Shown in pieces: positions 7,970-17,139 of a DNA stretch of 64,000 nt. The notes under the pieces were generated by a model. It was given only the letters and a program-made list of their open reading frames with translations, did no database searches and was not told where the DNA came from. The DNA is from Nocardia concava NBRC 100430 (GTDB lineage Bacteria > Actinomycetota > Actinomycetes > Mycobacteriales > Mycobacteriaceae), in assembly GCF_000308815.1 (NCBI RefSeq), contig NZ_BAFX01000002.1:34016-98015 (forward strand), given 5' to 3'. The translations under genes were made by a program, and so were the position numbers. The number at the start of each line of letters is the position of its first letter. The first letter of the stretch is position 1.

Positions 7970-8323
7970 TCAGCCCCATCCCAGCTGATGGAGGCGGTCG
8001 TCGTCAATCCCGAAATAGTGCGCGATCTCGTGAACGACTGTGATTGAAACCTCTTCGACCACCTCTTCTTCGCTGTGGCACATCTCGAGGATGGCCTCGC
8101 GATAGATGGTGATCGTGTCGGGTAATGCGCCCCCGTAGTGGCTGAAGTCCCGATCGGTGAGGGCGATGCCGTGATAGAGACCGAGCAGGTGAGGATCCTC
8201 GTCGCTGCGCGGCTCGATGAGAATCACCACATTGTCGATCGCCTGTGACAACTTCGGCGGAATCAGGTCGAGGGCATCCCCGACCAGTTCCTCGAAGCGC
8301 TCATCGGACATGGAGACGGACAT
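7970..8323 (-). CDS. Minimal zincin-type metallopeptidase family protein (Rv3836-like)
   Basis: 117 residues with the compact zincin motif HEIAHYFGIDDDR near the C-terminus. HExxH plus a following Gly and Asp gives a full zinc site. The N-terminal half (ERFEELVGDALDLIP, NVVILIE) is typical of the small bacterial MPN-independent zincin family. Proteolysis has not been clearly shown for these proteins. The start may be ATG 8323 or the internal MSDERF at 8311; no strong ribosome site separates them. It lies 20 bases after the septum-formation-type gene in the same orientation, as in the Rv3835-Rv3836 pair. Confidence 0.85.
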   Translation of the reverse strand: MSVSMSDERFEELVGDALDLIPPKLSQAIDNVVILIEPRSDEDPHLLGLYHGIALTDRDFSHYGGALPDTITIYREAILEMCHSEEEVVEEVSITVVHEIAHYFGIDDDRLHQLGWG

Positions 8324-8343
8324 GTGTGTTCGCTATCGCCGAC

Positions 8344-9507
8344 TCAGCGTGGCTGGGGGATAGCCGGAGGGTTCGCGCCGGGCAGCGGCGGCGGGGTGTA
8401 GCGGCCGCTGTTGGGCGGCGGCACCGGGGCCTGGCCGTCGATCTGGATGTCGCCCTTGGCCGATCCGGTGATGGTGGCGAAGCCCTCCTGATCCGCGCCC
8501 TTGCCGACCATGCAGTTGAGGCTGCGGGAACCGGCCAGCCAGCTGCGGGTGTCGAGGGCGTCCCAGAACAGGGTGAGGGTCTTGTTGCGCAGCGCGTCGG
8601 GGGAGCCGAGGTAGTCGGCGGCGTCCTTGGCGCACTGGTCTTCCATGAACTTGTCCTGATCGTCCTTCGACGGCGGGCCGCCGTTGAAGTGCGAGGCCAG
8701 GTCCACGGTGGAGACGATCTCGAAGGCGTGCGGCTGGGTGCAGTCGACCGGATCGGTCGGCAGGTTCGACTTGATGCCGATGCAGGTGCCGATGTCGTAG
8801 ACCTTCGACTGGTTGATGTCGCGCACGCTGCCGGTGATCGGTTTGGTGGCGATGCCCTGGCTGCCGGAGACCTGCAGGCCGCAGCGCAGCGTGCGCTCGC
8901 CCGCCTTCCAGCCCGCCTCACCCGGATTGATCAGGCCGACAACGAATTTGCCGCGCGGGTCCAGGCGGCCGCCGAGGTATTCCTGGGCCGCGCTGACGCA
9001 GTGCTCGTCGCGCAGTTCGGAGAAGCGCAGCGAATCCGGGAAGCGGGAGCCCGGCCCGAACTCCTTGCCCGGGTACTTGCTCAGGTCGATGTCCGCGGTG
9101 ACCTCGAACAGGTGCTTGCTGGCGCAGTCGACCTTGGTGAGGTCGCTGGCATTGGCCTTGGACCAGCTCAGGCAGTCGCCCTCCTTGGCGGTGCCGAAGG
9201 CCGCGCCCGCGACCGCGCCGGTGGGCTGTGCGGCCCCCGGTGCGTGCGCCTTCACCCGATTGGAGTCGAAGCCGTTGGAGACGAACATGGTGATGAGCAC
9301 GGCCAGCGTGACGCCGACCGCCATCGCCAGCAGACCCCACCGCACGGTGGACGCCGAGAGCGGACCGCTGCGGTCCAGCTTGGATTCCACCGCGCGGAAC
9401 GGTGTCAGCAATCGATCCAGCGCCGTCGGCTTGCGACGGTTGGGCGGCCCGGAGCGCGACGGAGACGGTTGCGCGGGCCACTGCGGAGGCATCTTTTGCT
9501 CAGGCAT
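8344..9507 (-). CDS. Septum-formation-family membrane protein (Rv3835-like)
   Basis: 387 residues. A basic, Pro-rich cytoplasmic N-terminus (about 1-50) is followed by one transmembrane helix (about 57-77, WGLLAMAVGVTLAVLITMFV). A long extracytoplasmic region follows, with two copies of a Cys-containing septum-formation-type domain (GDCLSW...CASKHLFEV and GTCIGI...CTQPHAFEIV). The paired Cys residues suggest disulphides outside the membrane. The tail is Pro-rich. ATG 9507 is the first Met of the homologous region. The actual role is unknown; the family name comes from actinobacterial division-related annotations. Confidence 0.8.
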   Translation of the reverse strand: MPEQKMPPQWPAQPSPSRSGPPNRRKPTALDRLLTPFRAVESKLDRSGPLSASTVRWGLLAMAVGVTLAVLITMFVSNGFDSNRVKAHAPGAAQPTGAVAGAAFGTAKEGDCLSWSKANASDLTKVDCASKHLFEVTADIDLSKYPGKEFGPGSRFPDSLRFSELRDEHCVSAAQEYLGGRLDPRGKFVVGLINPGEAGWKAGERTLRCGLQVSGSQGIATKPITGSVRDINQSKVYDIGTCIGIKSNLPTDPVDCTQPHAFEIVSTVDLASHFNGGPPSKDDQDKFMEDQCAKDAADYLGSPDALRNKTLTLFWDALDTRSWLAGSRSLNCMVGKGADQEGFATITGSAKGDIQIDGQAPVPPPNSGRYTPPPLPGANPPAIPQPR

Positions 9508-9586
9508 CGCGGTCCATCATTGCAGCGCCCACCCACCCCCGCCATGAACAACCACCCTTCCAGCCGATCTTCGCACCCCCCACCCC

Positions 9587-9662
9587 CGTCATTCCGGCGC
9601 GCTTTTGGCCGGAATCCACCCTGGCCGCTGTGGATCCCGGCCAAAAGCATGCCGGGATGACG
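9587..9662. repeat. Dispersed palindromic repeat, copy 1 (intergenic)
   Basis: A 76-bp near-perfect inverted repeat. The left arm starts CGTCATTCCGGCGCGCTTTT; the right arm ends CCAAAAGCATGCCGGGATGA plus CG. The arms of about 33 bases share the core TTGGCCGG/CCGGCCAA and flank a short variable centre. The element lies between the 3' end of the GMC oxidoreductase gene and the septum-family gene, where it could also act as a hairpin. Two further copies occur at 51482 and 61825. Confidence 0.9.
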
Positions 9663-9675
9663 AGTGGTGCTGCGC

Positions 9676-11265
9676 TTACGAGGCGATCAGATCCGCCGCC
9701 TTCTCGCCGATCAGCACCGCGGGTGCGTGGGTGTGGCCGCGGGTGATCACCGGCATGACCGAGGTGTCGGCGACGCGCAACCCTTCGATACCGCGTACGC
9801 GCAGTTGCGGATCCACCACGCTGGTCTCGTCCTTGCCCATGGCACAGGTGCCGACCGGGTGGTACAGCGTGTGCGAATGGTCCTCGAGGCAGCGCCGGAG
9901 CACCTCCTCCATCGGGGTGTCCGACGGGACGGCGGGCTGCATGAGTTCGCCGATGTGCTCCTTCATCGAAGGCTGGTGCGCCAGTTCGACACACTGGCGC
10001 AGGCCCGCGAGCAGGGCTGCGCGGTCGGCGGGTTCGGCGCAGTAGCGCGGGTTGATGCGCGGCGCGGTGAACGGGTCGGGGGAGGTGAGGGTGATGCTGC
10101 CGATCGATTCCGGTTTGAGCAGCACCGCCGCGAAGGTCAGCGCGTGCCCGTCCGGATCGCCCAGGCCCTCCGCGATATACGGCGCGGGCCCGAAGATGAG
10201 TTCGAGGTCGGGCAGCTCGAGCTCCTCACGGCTGCGCGTGAATCCGTACGCCTCACCGATGTTCGAGGTCAGCTGCCCGCGCCGCAACACCAGGTAGTTG
10301 GCGAGTTCGAGCAGGTTCTTGTCCGCGCCGAAGAGGCTGCCCGCGCGGGTGCGGTAGACGATGGGCGCGGCCAGATGGTCGCGCAGGCCGCGGCCGACCT
10401 CCGGCAGATCCTGCACCACCGGAATGCCGAGCTCCTGCAGCCGATGTCCGTCGCCGATGCCCGAGAGCATCAGCAGCTGCGGGCTGTTGATGGCCCCGCC
10501 GGACAGCACGATCTCCCGCTTGGCGGTGATCTGCTTGGTCTCCCCGCCGATCCGGAATTCCACCCCGATCGCCCGCTTGCCCTCGAACAGGATCTTGGTG
10601 GCGTGGGCGTCGGTGATGACGCTGATATTGCGCCCGGCCTGCCGCGCGGGCCGCAGGTAGGCGTCGGCGGTGCTCCAGCGCGCGCCGCGCTTCTGATTCA
10701 CCATGGTCTGCGAGAAGCCTTGCGGCCGGTCCTGATTCGCGCGCTCCACCGGGTACCCGGCCTCGGCGGCGGCCTGCAGGTAGGTGTGGGTGAGCGGGCG
10801 CGGGCTGCGCTGGCGGGAGATGTGCAGCGGCCCCTTGCGGCCCTCGCCGGGTTCGGTCGTCTCCTCGACGGCCTCCATCTTCTGGAAGTAGGGCAGCACC
10901 TGCTCGAAGGACCATTCCGGTCCGGCGTAGCGGCTCCACTCGTCGTAGTCGGCGGCGAAGCCGCGCACCCACATCATGGCGTTCATGGAGGAGGAGCCGC
11001 CGAGCATCTTGCCGCGCGGCCAGTACACCTTGCGGTCGCTGAGCTCGGGCTGCGGTTCGGTGCGGTAGTTCCAGTCGTTGGGGCCCTGGAAGAGCTGGTT
11101 GAACGCGGCCGGGATGTGCGCGAACTTGTCCTTGTCCTCACCGCCCGCCTCCAGGACCACGACACTGACGCCGGGCCTCTCGCTCAAGCGTGCGGCCACT
11201 GCGGCCCCCGCCGATCCGGCTCCGATGACAATGAAATCGGCCGTGTGCGGGGTGTATTGGGGCAT
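9676..11265 (-). CDS. GMC-family FAD-dependent oxidoreductase (choline-dehydrogenase-like)
   Basis: 529 residues. The N-terminal Rossmann FAD motif is VIGAGSAGAAVAARLSE. The GMC signature 1 region is WPRGKMLGGSSSMNAMMWVRG. Signature 2 is SGGAINSPQLLMLSGIG, near residue 265. The C-terminal catalytic block is YHPVGTCAMG followed by RGHTHAPAVLIGEKAA. The proposed catalytic His is in YHPVGTC; the second position, often Asn, is His here (GHTHAP). GMC enzymes oxidise alcohols such as choline or aliphatic polyols, and the substrate cannot be assigned. Start ATG 11265 has GAGGAG six bases upstream. It is divergent from serS. No betaine aldehyde dehydrogenase is adjacent, so a betaine pathway is not supported by context. 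Confidence 0.9.
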   Translation of the reverse strand: MPQYTPHTADFIVIGAGSAGAAVAARLSERPGVSVVVLEAGGEDKDKFAHIPAAFNQLFQGPNDWNYRTEPQPELSDRKVYWPRGKMLGGSSSMNAMMWVRGFAADYDEWSRYAGPEWSFEQVLPYFQKMEAVEETTEPGEGRKGPLHISRQRSPRPLTHTYLQAAAEAGYPVERANQDRPQGFSQTMVNQKRGARWSTADAYLRPARQAGRNISVITDAHATKILFEGKRAIGVEFRIGGETKQITAKREIVLSGGAINSPQLLMLSGIGDGHRLQELGIPVVQDLPEVGRGLRDHLAAPIVYRTRAGSLFGADKNLLELANYLVLRRGQLTSNIGEAYGFTRSREELELPDLELIFGPAPYIAEGLGDPDGHALTFAAVLLKPESIGSITLTSPDPFTAPRINPRYCAEPADRAALLAGLRQCVELAHQPSMKEHIGELMQPAVPSDTPMEEVLRRCLEDHSHTLYHPVGTCAMGKDETSVVDPQLRVRGIEGLRVADTSVMPVITRGHTHAPAVLIGEKAADLIAS

Positions 11266-11402
11266 GGTGACTCCTCGTCAAAGACCACGGCGGAGCCGCT
11301 GCCGGACTCCCTGCCGTCCCATGCGGCTAACCCTAGGTTGGAAATCGCCCGGTCGTGGGGCGGATGGCCGGACCTATCCGAAATCGGGTAGCGGCCGCCG
11401 GA

Positions 11403-11415
11403 TAGGCTGAGCTGC
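11403..11415 (+). promoter_or_regulatory. Leaderless promoter of serS
   Basis: TAGGCT at 11403-11408 is followed by seven bases and then the ATG. This places the transcription start at or next to the start codon, with no room for a ribosome site. The gene at 12751 has the identical arrangement. Confidence 0.6.
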
Positions 11416-12675
11416 ATGATCGACCTTCGATTCCTGCGGGAAAACCCGGAAGCGGTTCGTGCGTCGCAGCGTGCTCGCGGTGAGGACCCGTCTCTGGTGG
11501 ACACCCTGCTCGAGGCGGATGCCGCCCGTCGCGCCGCGGTCGCGACGGCCGACAATCTGCGCGCCGAGCAGAAGGCGCTGGGCAAGAAGGTCGGCAAGGC
11601 TTCCCCGGAGGAGCGCGCGGAACTGCTGAAGCAGGGCCAGGAGCTCTCGGCGAAGGTGAAGGAGGCCGAGGCCGCCGAGAGCACCGCCGACGCCGATATG
11701 GTCGCCGCCCAGCGCGCGCTGTCGAATGTCGTGCAGGAGGGCGCGCCCGCGGGCGGCGAGGACGACTACATCGTGCTCGAGCATGTCGGCACCCCGCGCG
11801 AATTCGACTTCGAGCCCAAGGACCACCTGGACCTGGGTGAGTCGCTGGCCCTGATCGATATGGAACGCGGCGCGAAGGTCTCGGGTTCGCGCTTCTACTT
11901 CCTGACCGGCTACGGCGCGCTGCTGCAGCTGGGCCTGTTGCAGTTGGCCGCGCAGAAGGCCACCGCCAACGGCTTCACCATGATGATCCCGCCGGTGCTG
12001 GTGCGCCCGGAGGTCATGCAGGGCACCGGCTTCCTGGGCCAGCACGCCGCCGAGGTCTATCACCTGGAGGAGGACGACCTGTACCTGGTCGGCACCTCGG
12101 AGGTGCCGCTGGCGGGCTATCACTCGGGCGAGATCCTGGATCTGAGCGCGGGCCCCAAGCGCTACGCGGGCTGGTCGTCGTGCTTCCGCCGCGAGGCGGG
12201 CAGCTACGGCAAGGACACCCGCGGCATCATTCGCGTGCACCAGTTCGACAAGGTGGAGATGTTCGTCTACACCACGCCGGAGCAGGCCGATGCCGAGCAC
12301 AAGCGGCTGCTGGCCTGGGAGCAGGACATGCTGGCCGCCATCGAGGTGCCCTACCGCGTCATCGATGTGGCCGCGGGCGATCTGGGCTCCTCGGCGGCGC
12401 GCAAATTCGATTGTGAGGCTTGGGTTCCCACGCAGCAGACCTACCGCGAACTCACCTCGACCTCGAATTGCACCACCTTCCAGGCGCGTCGGCTCAATGT
12501 CCGGTACCGCGACGAGAACGGCAAGCCGCAGATCGCCGCCACGCTGAACGGCACTTTGGCGACAACCCGGTGGATTGTCGCGTTGCTGGAAAACCATCAG
12601 CAAGCCGACGGTTCGGTGCGGGTGCCCGCTGCGCTGGTGCCTTTCGTCGGCACCGACGTGCTGAAGCCTCGCTGA
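11416..12675 (+). CDS. serS: Seryl-tRNA synthetase
   Basis: 419 residues, normal for the family. The enzyme charges tRNA-Ser in the cytoplasm. Residues 1-105 form the antiparallel coiled-coil arm that recognises the long variable arm of tRNA-Ser (Ala/Glu/Lys-rich, [14 protein letters not shown]). The class II catalytic core shows motif 1 near [12 protein letters not shown], the TSEVPL serine-binding loop, motif 2 in [15 protein letters not shown] and motif 3 in [23 protein letters not shown] 11416 is supported by homology ([15 protein letters not shown]). It matches Rv3834c in the syntenic block. Confidence 0.98.
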   Translation: MIDLRFLRENPEAVRASQRARGEDPSLVDTLLEADAARRAAVATADNLRAEQKALGKKVGKASPEERAELLKQGQELSAKVKEAEAAESTADADMVAAQRALSNVVQEGAPAGGEDDYIVLEHVGTPREFDFEPKDHLDLGESLALIDMERGAKVSGSRFYFLTGYGALLQLGLLQLAAQKATANGFTMMIPPVLVRPEVMQGTGFLGQHAAEVYHLEEDDLYLVGTSEVPLAGYHSGEILDLSAGPKRYAGWSSCFRREAGSYGKDTRGIIRVHQFDKVEMFVYTTPEQADAEHKRLLAWEQDMLAAIEVPYRVIDVAAGDLGSSAARKFDCEAWVPTQQTYRELTSTSNCTTFQARRLNVRYRDENGKPQIAATLNGTLATTRWIVALLENHQQADGSVRVPAALVPFVGTDVLKPR

Positions 12676-12750
12676 GTATTCGCTACTCGGCGTGGCTTAT
12701 TCCTTCGGTTGTGTCTACCGCTGGCAGGGGTTATGTCTAGGCTAGGCACC

Positions 12751-14619
12751 GTGCGAGGAATCGGGTCTCGCGGCGATACCCGAACCCGGGTGCGGGCGGC
12801 ATCGGCGCTGGCGACGGCAATGGTCATGGCTCGGACCACCGGGGCGTTCTACGTCATGGGTGGGCTGCTGGGCTTGATCCTGACGGCGGTCGCCCCGGGG
12901 GATGAGGGCAATCGGCCGCTGGTGGGCGCGGCGGCGTTCGTGGCGCTGCTGCTGGGTATCAGCCTGCTCATCTGGGGTCCGCGCCTGCCGCATTCGGTGC
13001 ATCACGCCTATGTGGCGACCGCGACCGTGCTGGTGACCGTTGCGGTGCACTGGTTTCCGAACACGGTGGGCGCGATCAGCCTGGCGGCGTTCTACGTGTT
13101 CGTGGCCTGTGATGCCGCCATCTTCTTCTCCTGGCGCTGGCTGGGCGCGCATCTGGCGTTCGCCATCGCCATGTGCCTGTGGGTGGTGCCCTCGCGCGGG
13201 CTGCCGTGGTGGTCGGGCATCATCCCGGCCGGTATCACCTTCGGAATCGGCATCGTGGTCGGCATTTTGACGCGCATGGCGTCGGACGCCGATATCGACG
13301 TGCTGACCGGTCTGCTGAATCGGCGCGGTTTCGACCGGGCGCTGAGTAATGCCATCGCGCACGCCACCCGCACCGGCCAGGGTCTGGCCCTGGTGCTGGT
13401 GGACCTGGACCGCTTCCAGAAGATCAACGATCACCTCGGCCACCGGGCGGGCGACGCCGTGCTGCAGCGAGTGGCCGACACCTGGTCGAAACTGCTTGCG
13501 CCGGAGCAGCGGCTGGCCCGCTACGGCGGTGACGCCTTCGCGCTGCTGCTGCCCGGCACCACCGAGCAGGCCGCCATCCTGCTGACCGAGGAGCTGCGCG
13601 CCGCCGTCACCACCGGCTGCTCGGCGGGTGTGACGTCCTGGCAGCCGGGCGAATCCGGGTCGCTGCTGGTGTCGCGCGCGGATGTGGGCCTGTATCGGGC
13701 CAAGCAGGCGGGCCGCAATCGCACGGTGCTGGAGTCCTCGCGGCAGCTGCCGCTGGCGGTGGAGCTGCGCGAGGCCATCGACCGCGGCACGCTGGACGTG
13801 CAGTACCAGCCGATCGTCTCGCTCTCCGACGGCGCGACCCGCGCGGTCGGCGTGGAAGCCTTGCTGCGCTGGTCTTCTCACGCGCAACCGGATGTGACCA
13901 CCGAGGGCCTGATCCGCGTCGCCGAGGAATACGACCTCATCTCCGATCTGGACGAGCTGGTGTTGCGCCGCGCCTGCGCCGACGCCGCCCGGCTGCAGGA
14001 GACTTTCGCCCAGCTGGATCTGACGCTGAACGTGAATGTCAGCGGCCTGGAGCTGGCCGAAACCGAGTACGCCGACCGGGTTTCCGGCATTCTCACCGAA
14101 ACCGGCTGGCCCGCCGAACAACTCGTGCTCGAGGTGACCGAGTCCGAGCTGGCCGCCGAATCCGAGACCGCCATCGCGAACCTGCACAAGCTGCGCGAGC
14201 GCGGCGTCCGCATCGCCATCGACGATTTCGGCACCGGCTACTCCTCGCTGTCGCGCCTGGCCACCCTGCCGTCGGACATCCTCAAGGTGGATCAGTCCTT
14301 CGTGGCGGCCATCCGCTCCGATTCGCCCGCCCCGCCGCTGCTGGGCGTCATCGCGGCGCTGAGCAAGTCGCTCGATCTGCAGGTCATCGCCGAGGGTGTG
14401 GAGACCGAGTACCAGGCGGCCGTGCTCACCGAGCTCGGCTTCGCGCTGGCGCAGGGCTACCACTACAGCGATTCGCATCCGGTGTCCGAGCTCATCAACG
14501 ACCTCAATGACCGGCACGGGCTGGTCGGCGCGGCGCTCTCGGAGCGCGAGCCCTCCACCAATGGCTGGATCCCGCTGGATAATCCGCTTGACGGTGGTGC
14601 GCCCGGCGCGCAGAGTTGA
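12751..14619 (+). CDS. Membrane-anchored GGDEF-EAL cyclic-di-GMP protein
   Basis: 622 residues from GTG 12751; an in-frame ATG at 12733 would add six. I prefer the GTG because TAGGCT lies exactly seven bases before it, as at serS. The N-terminal ~180 residues hold several membrane helices. The GGDEF domain (about 195-335) carries RYGGDAFALLL: the catalytic third acidic residue is kept but the fourth Glu is Ala. The EAL domain (about 350-600) looks complete, with VEALLRW, the NVNVSG metal site, IDDFGTGYSSL and AEGVET. It is therefore probably an active phosphodiesterase, and the cyclase may be weak or regulatory. There is no separate sensor domain, so the membrane region is the likely input. 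Confidence 0.9.
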   Translation: MRGIGSRGDTRTRVRAASALATAMVMARTTGAFYVMGGLLGLILTAVAPGDEGNRPLVGAAAFVALLLGISLLIWGPRLPHSVHHAYVATATVLVTVAVHWFPNTVGAISLAAFYVFVACDAAIFFSWRWLGAHLAFAIAMCLWVVPSRGLPWWSGIIPAGITFGIGIVVGILTRMASDADIDVLTGLLNRRGFDRALSNAIAHATRTGQGLALVLVDLDRFQKINDHLGHRAGDAVLQRVADTWSKLLAPEQRLARYGGDAFALLLPGTTEQAAILLTEELRAAVTTGCSAGVTSWQPGESGSLLVSRADVGLYRAKQAGRNRTVLESSRQLPLAVELREAIDRGTLDVQYQPIVSLSDGATRAVGVEALLRWSSHAQPDVTTEGLIRVAEEYDLISDLDELVLRRACADAARLQETFAQLDLTLNVNVSGLELAETEYADRVSGILTETGWPAEQLVLEVTESELAAESETAIANLHKLRERGVRIAIDDFGTGYSSLSRLATLPSDILKVDQSFVAAIRSDSPAPPLLGVIAALSKSLDLQVIAEGVETEYQAAVLTELGFALAQGYHYSDSHPVSELINDLNDRHGLVGAALSEREPSTNGWIPLDNPLDGGAPGAQS

Positions 14620-14675
14620 TCGCATGCGTCTGCTCGTTTACGCCTATTGATTCGTACTCCGTAGGGGAGTCTCCC

Positions 14676-14700
14676 GAGCCCGCCCCGTCAGTGCGGGCTC
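14676..14700 (+). terminator. Hairpin after the GGDEF-EAL gene
   Basis: GAGCCCGC (14676-14683) pairs with GCGGGCTC (14693-14700) around a nine-base loop. It lies between the GGDEF-EAL stop and the MFS gene. There is no T-run, so termination would be weak. It lies just before the MFS start and might instead affect translation there. Confidence 0.45.
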
Positions 14701-14725
14701 GACGCGTGCGCTCACCGCTTCGGCG

Positions 14726-16003
14726 GTGCTGTTCGCGTTCACCGCGGATCTGATTCCGTTCTATGCCCTCTACGCGCTGCTTTTCGCCGCGCACGGATTG
14801 AATGCGGCGCAGATTTCGTCGTTGTTCGCCATCTGGTCCGCGACCTCGTTCGTGCTGGAGATCCCGTCGGGCGCGTGGGCCGACACGGTTTCGCGACGAG
14901 GCTTGCTGATCCTGTCGGGTGCGCTGCTGGCGGCCGGGTTCCTGGCCTGGACGCTGTACCCGTCCTACCTGGGCTTCGCCGCGGGCTTCATCCTGTGGGG
15001 CACTTCGGGCTCGCTGCGTTCCGGCACGTTCGAGGCACTGATCTACGACGACCTAACCGCTCGCGCCGCGACTCGCACCTACCCGCGCCTGATGGGCTAC
15101 ACCCGTGCCGCCTCCGAATCCGCCGCGCTCGCGGGCATTCTCGCCGCGGCACCGCTGTACGCCTGGGGTGGGTACGCCCTCGTCGCCTGGTCGAGTGTGG
15201 GTATGGCGGCGCTGCACACGCTCGCGGCTGTCCTGTTGCCGAGTGCCCCGAAATCCGTCTCCGCGGCGGAGGTCGAGGATTTGGAGGAGGCCGACGCCGA
15301 TGCGGAACCACCTGCGCCACAGCCGGATTCGCTCGGCTACCTCGACATGCTCCGGGCTGGACTGCGAGAAGCCATGCGCGTCCGCGTGATTCGCCGCGGC
15401 GTGGTGGTGGTCGCCCTGCTGAACGGTATGACCGCCTTCGACGAGTACTTCGCCCTGCTGGCCGACCACGCCGGTGCCGGTCCGGCCCTGGCGGCGATTC
15501 TGGTCGGCGTCACGGTGGCGGGCGCGCTGGCGGGTTCGCTGCTGGCGGGCCGCACCGCGGGCATGCGGACCGTGACCATGGCGGTGGCACTGACGGTGGC
15601 CGGTGTGCTGTTCATCGGCGGTGCCCTGGTGGCCGGATCGGCCGCACACCATCCGGCCGCGCTGTATGCGCTGACGGCCGTGGGCTTTTCGGCGGTGGGC
15701 ATCGCCTACGGCATCGACTACAACGCCGACGTGATCGCCTCGGCTCGACTGCAGGACGCGATCGCGGGTCCGGCCCGGGCCACCGTGACCTCGGTCTCCG
15801 GTTTCCTCACCGAGGTGATGGCCCTGTTGGTCTTCGCCGTCGCGGCGGTGGCCTCGGCCTGGCTCGCCATCCCGGTAATGGTTGCCCTGCTGGGTATTCC
15901 GCTGCTGCTCGCCGCGGGACTGGTGCCGACCTGGCTGCCCCGGCCCGCGCCGGACCCGGACCCCGTGAGCGAACCCTCGGCCCCGGAGGCGGGCTCGCGC
16001 TGA
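14726..16003 (+). CDS. MFS transporter
   Basis: About 425 residues with roughly 12 hydrophobic helices and a cytoplasmic loop rich in acidic residues and Pro near the middle (DLEEADADAEPPAP). The MFS loop 2-3 motif is present as GAWADTVSRRG. The substrate is unknown. The start is uncertain: the frame is open upstream to a stop at 14648 but contains no ATG, GTG or TTG before GTG 14726, which has no ribosome site and sits inside the first helix (LFAFTADLIPFYALY). Either initiation is unusual or the annotated N-terminus is a few residues short. Confidence 0.8.
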   Translation: MLFAFTADLIPFYALYALLFAAHGLNAAQISSLFAIWSATSFVLEIPSGAWADTVSRRGLLILSGALLAAGFLAWTLYPSYLGFAAGFILWGTSGSLRSGTFEALIYDDLTARAATRTYPRLMGYTRAASESAALAGILAAAPLYAWGGYALVAWSSVGMAALHTLAAVLLPSAPKSVSAAEVEDLEEADADAEPPAPQPDSLGYLDMLRAGLREAMRVRVIRRGVVVVALLNGMTAFDEYFALLADHAGAGPALAAILVGVTVAGALAGSLLAGRTAGMRTVTMAVALTVAGVLFIGGALVAGSAAHHPAALYALTAVGFSAVGIAYGIDYNADVIASARLQDAIAGPARATVTSVSGFLTEVMALLVFAVAAVASAWLAIPVMVALLGIPLLLAAGLVPTWLPRPAPDPDPVSEPSAPEAGSR

Positions 16004-16052
16004 CCGCCGGGCAACGCGGGTAGGCGATCCGGCCAGTCGGTTGGGAGTGCCG

Positions 16053-17018
16053 GTGGCGGCCGTGGACAATCGGGCGGTGGCGGTGCGGCGGTGGCTGGGG
16101 TTGGTGTTCGGGGGTTCCATCGGCGCGGCCATTGCCGTCCAATCGCGGATCAATGGGGAGCTGGGGGCGCGGCTGGACGATGGGATCGCGGCGGCGACCA
16201 TCAGTTTCGGCAGCGGACTGGTGCTGCTCGCCGTGGTGTTCGCGGCGAGCGCTCGCCTGCGGGCCGGGGTCGGGCGGGTGTGGGCCGCGCTGGCCGCGGG
16301 GGAGCTGCGGTGGTGGCAGCTGCTGGGCGGGCTGTCGGGTGGGTATTTCGTTGCCTGCCAGGGGCTTACCGTGGCGACCATCGGGGTCACGGCGTTCACG
16401 GTGGCGACGGTGGCCGGTCAGCTGGCGAGCAGTCTGGTGGTGGACCGGCTGGGCTGGGGGCCGGGCGGGCGCACCCGGGTGACGGCGTGGCGGATCGGTG
16501 CCGCGGGTTTGGGCCTGGTGGCCGTGCTGCTCGCAGTGGCGGGCCGCAACGGTGGCGGCTCCGGGCTCGCCGGGTCTTCCTCGGCCTCGGTGCTGTTGGT
16601 GGTGCTGCCGCTGGTGGCGGGCGTGCTGGTGGCCTGGCAGCAGGCGGTGAACGGCCGGGTGGGTGTGGTCGGCGGACCGCTGTCGGCGACGCTGGCCAAC
16701 TTCGCGACGGGCACCGCGGCACTGGTCGTCATCGAGACGATCGTGGTGATCAGGCATGGCGGATTCGGGCCGCCGCCCACCGAACCGTGGTTGTATCTCG
16801 GTGGCCTGATCGGCATTTCGTTCGTCGCCCTGGCCGTCGTGGTGGTGCGATGGATCGGCGTGCTGCTGCTCGGCCTGACCTCGGTGGCCGGCCAGCTGCT
16901 CGCGTCGCTGCTACTGGATGCCGTCGCACCGAGCGGTTTCCGAGTCTCGGCGGCCACGTTGGTCGGCTGCGCGCTGACCTTCGTAGCGGTCGCGGTGGCC
17001 GCCCGCTCCCGCGGCTGA
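16053..17018 (+). CDS. DMT-superfamily transporter, YdcZ/DUF606 type
   Basis: About 321 residues built from two homologous five-helix halves. Each half begins with a conserved helix carrying Asn/Arg and Gln: QSRINGELGARL in the first, WQQAVNGRVG in the second. Each is followed by ATISFGSG- and ATLANFATG-type segments. This duplicated pattern is characteristic of the DUF606 branch of drug/metabolite transporters. The substrate is unknown. GTG 16053 lies five bases after GGGAG; several other GTG codons upstream and downstream are possible. Same orientation as the MFS gene, 49 bases after it. Confidence 0.82.
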   Translation: MAAVDNRAVAVRRWLGLVFGGSIGAAIAVQSRINGELGARLDDGIAAATISFGSGLVLLAVVFAASARLRAGVGRVWAALAAGELRWWQLLGGLSGGYFVACQGLTVATIGVTAFTVATVAGQLASSLVVDRLGWGPGGRTRVTAWRIGAAGLGLVAVLLAVAGRNGGGSGLAGSSSASVLLVVLPLVAGVLVAWQQAVNGRVGVVGGPLSATLANFATGTAALVVIETIVVIRHGGFGPPPTEPWLYLGGLIGISFVALAVVVVRWIGVLLLGLTSVAGQLLASLLLDAVAPSGFRVSAATLVGCALTFVAVAVAARSRG

Positions 17019-17045
17019 GCGCCCGGTCCCGCCTTTCGGGGCGTA

Positions 17046-17057
17046 GCGACCGGTCGC
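17046..17057. other. 12-bp perfect palindrome
   Basis: GCGACCGGTCGC lies just after the DMT gene, in the 121-bp gap before the MauE-thioredoxin gene. It could be part of a terminator (preceded by CCGCCTTTCGGGGCG) or a regulator site. No function can be assigned. Confidence 0.35.
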
Positions 17058-17139
17058 CTCTTATACCCGGCTGCGTGCGGTGAAAACTGTTCGGCTGATT
17101 CGTAATTCGCTGTCCATATGAGTGTGCGATGGTGCGGTC

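Noticed and set aside
9676..11265. Choline-to-betaine osmoprotectant pathway
   Set aside because: The GMC enzyme is choline-dehydrogenase-like, but no betaine aldehyde dehydrogenase, BetI or BetT gene is nearby, so the substrate is left open.
12742..14625. A 627-codon open frame antisense to the GGDEF-EAL gene
   Set aside because: High-GC genes produce long antisense frames. The plus-strand protein has clear domains, while this frame is Gly/Arg/His-rich with no recognisable motif.
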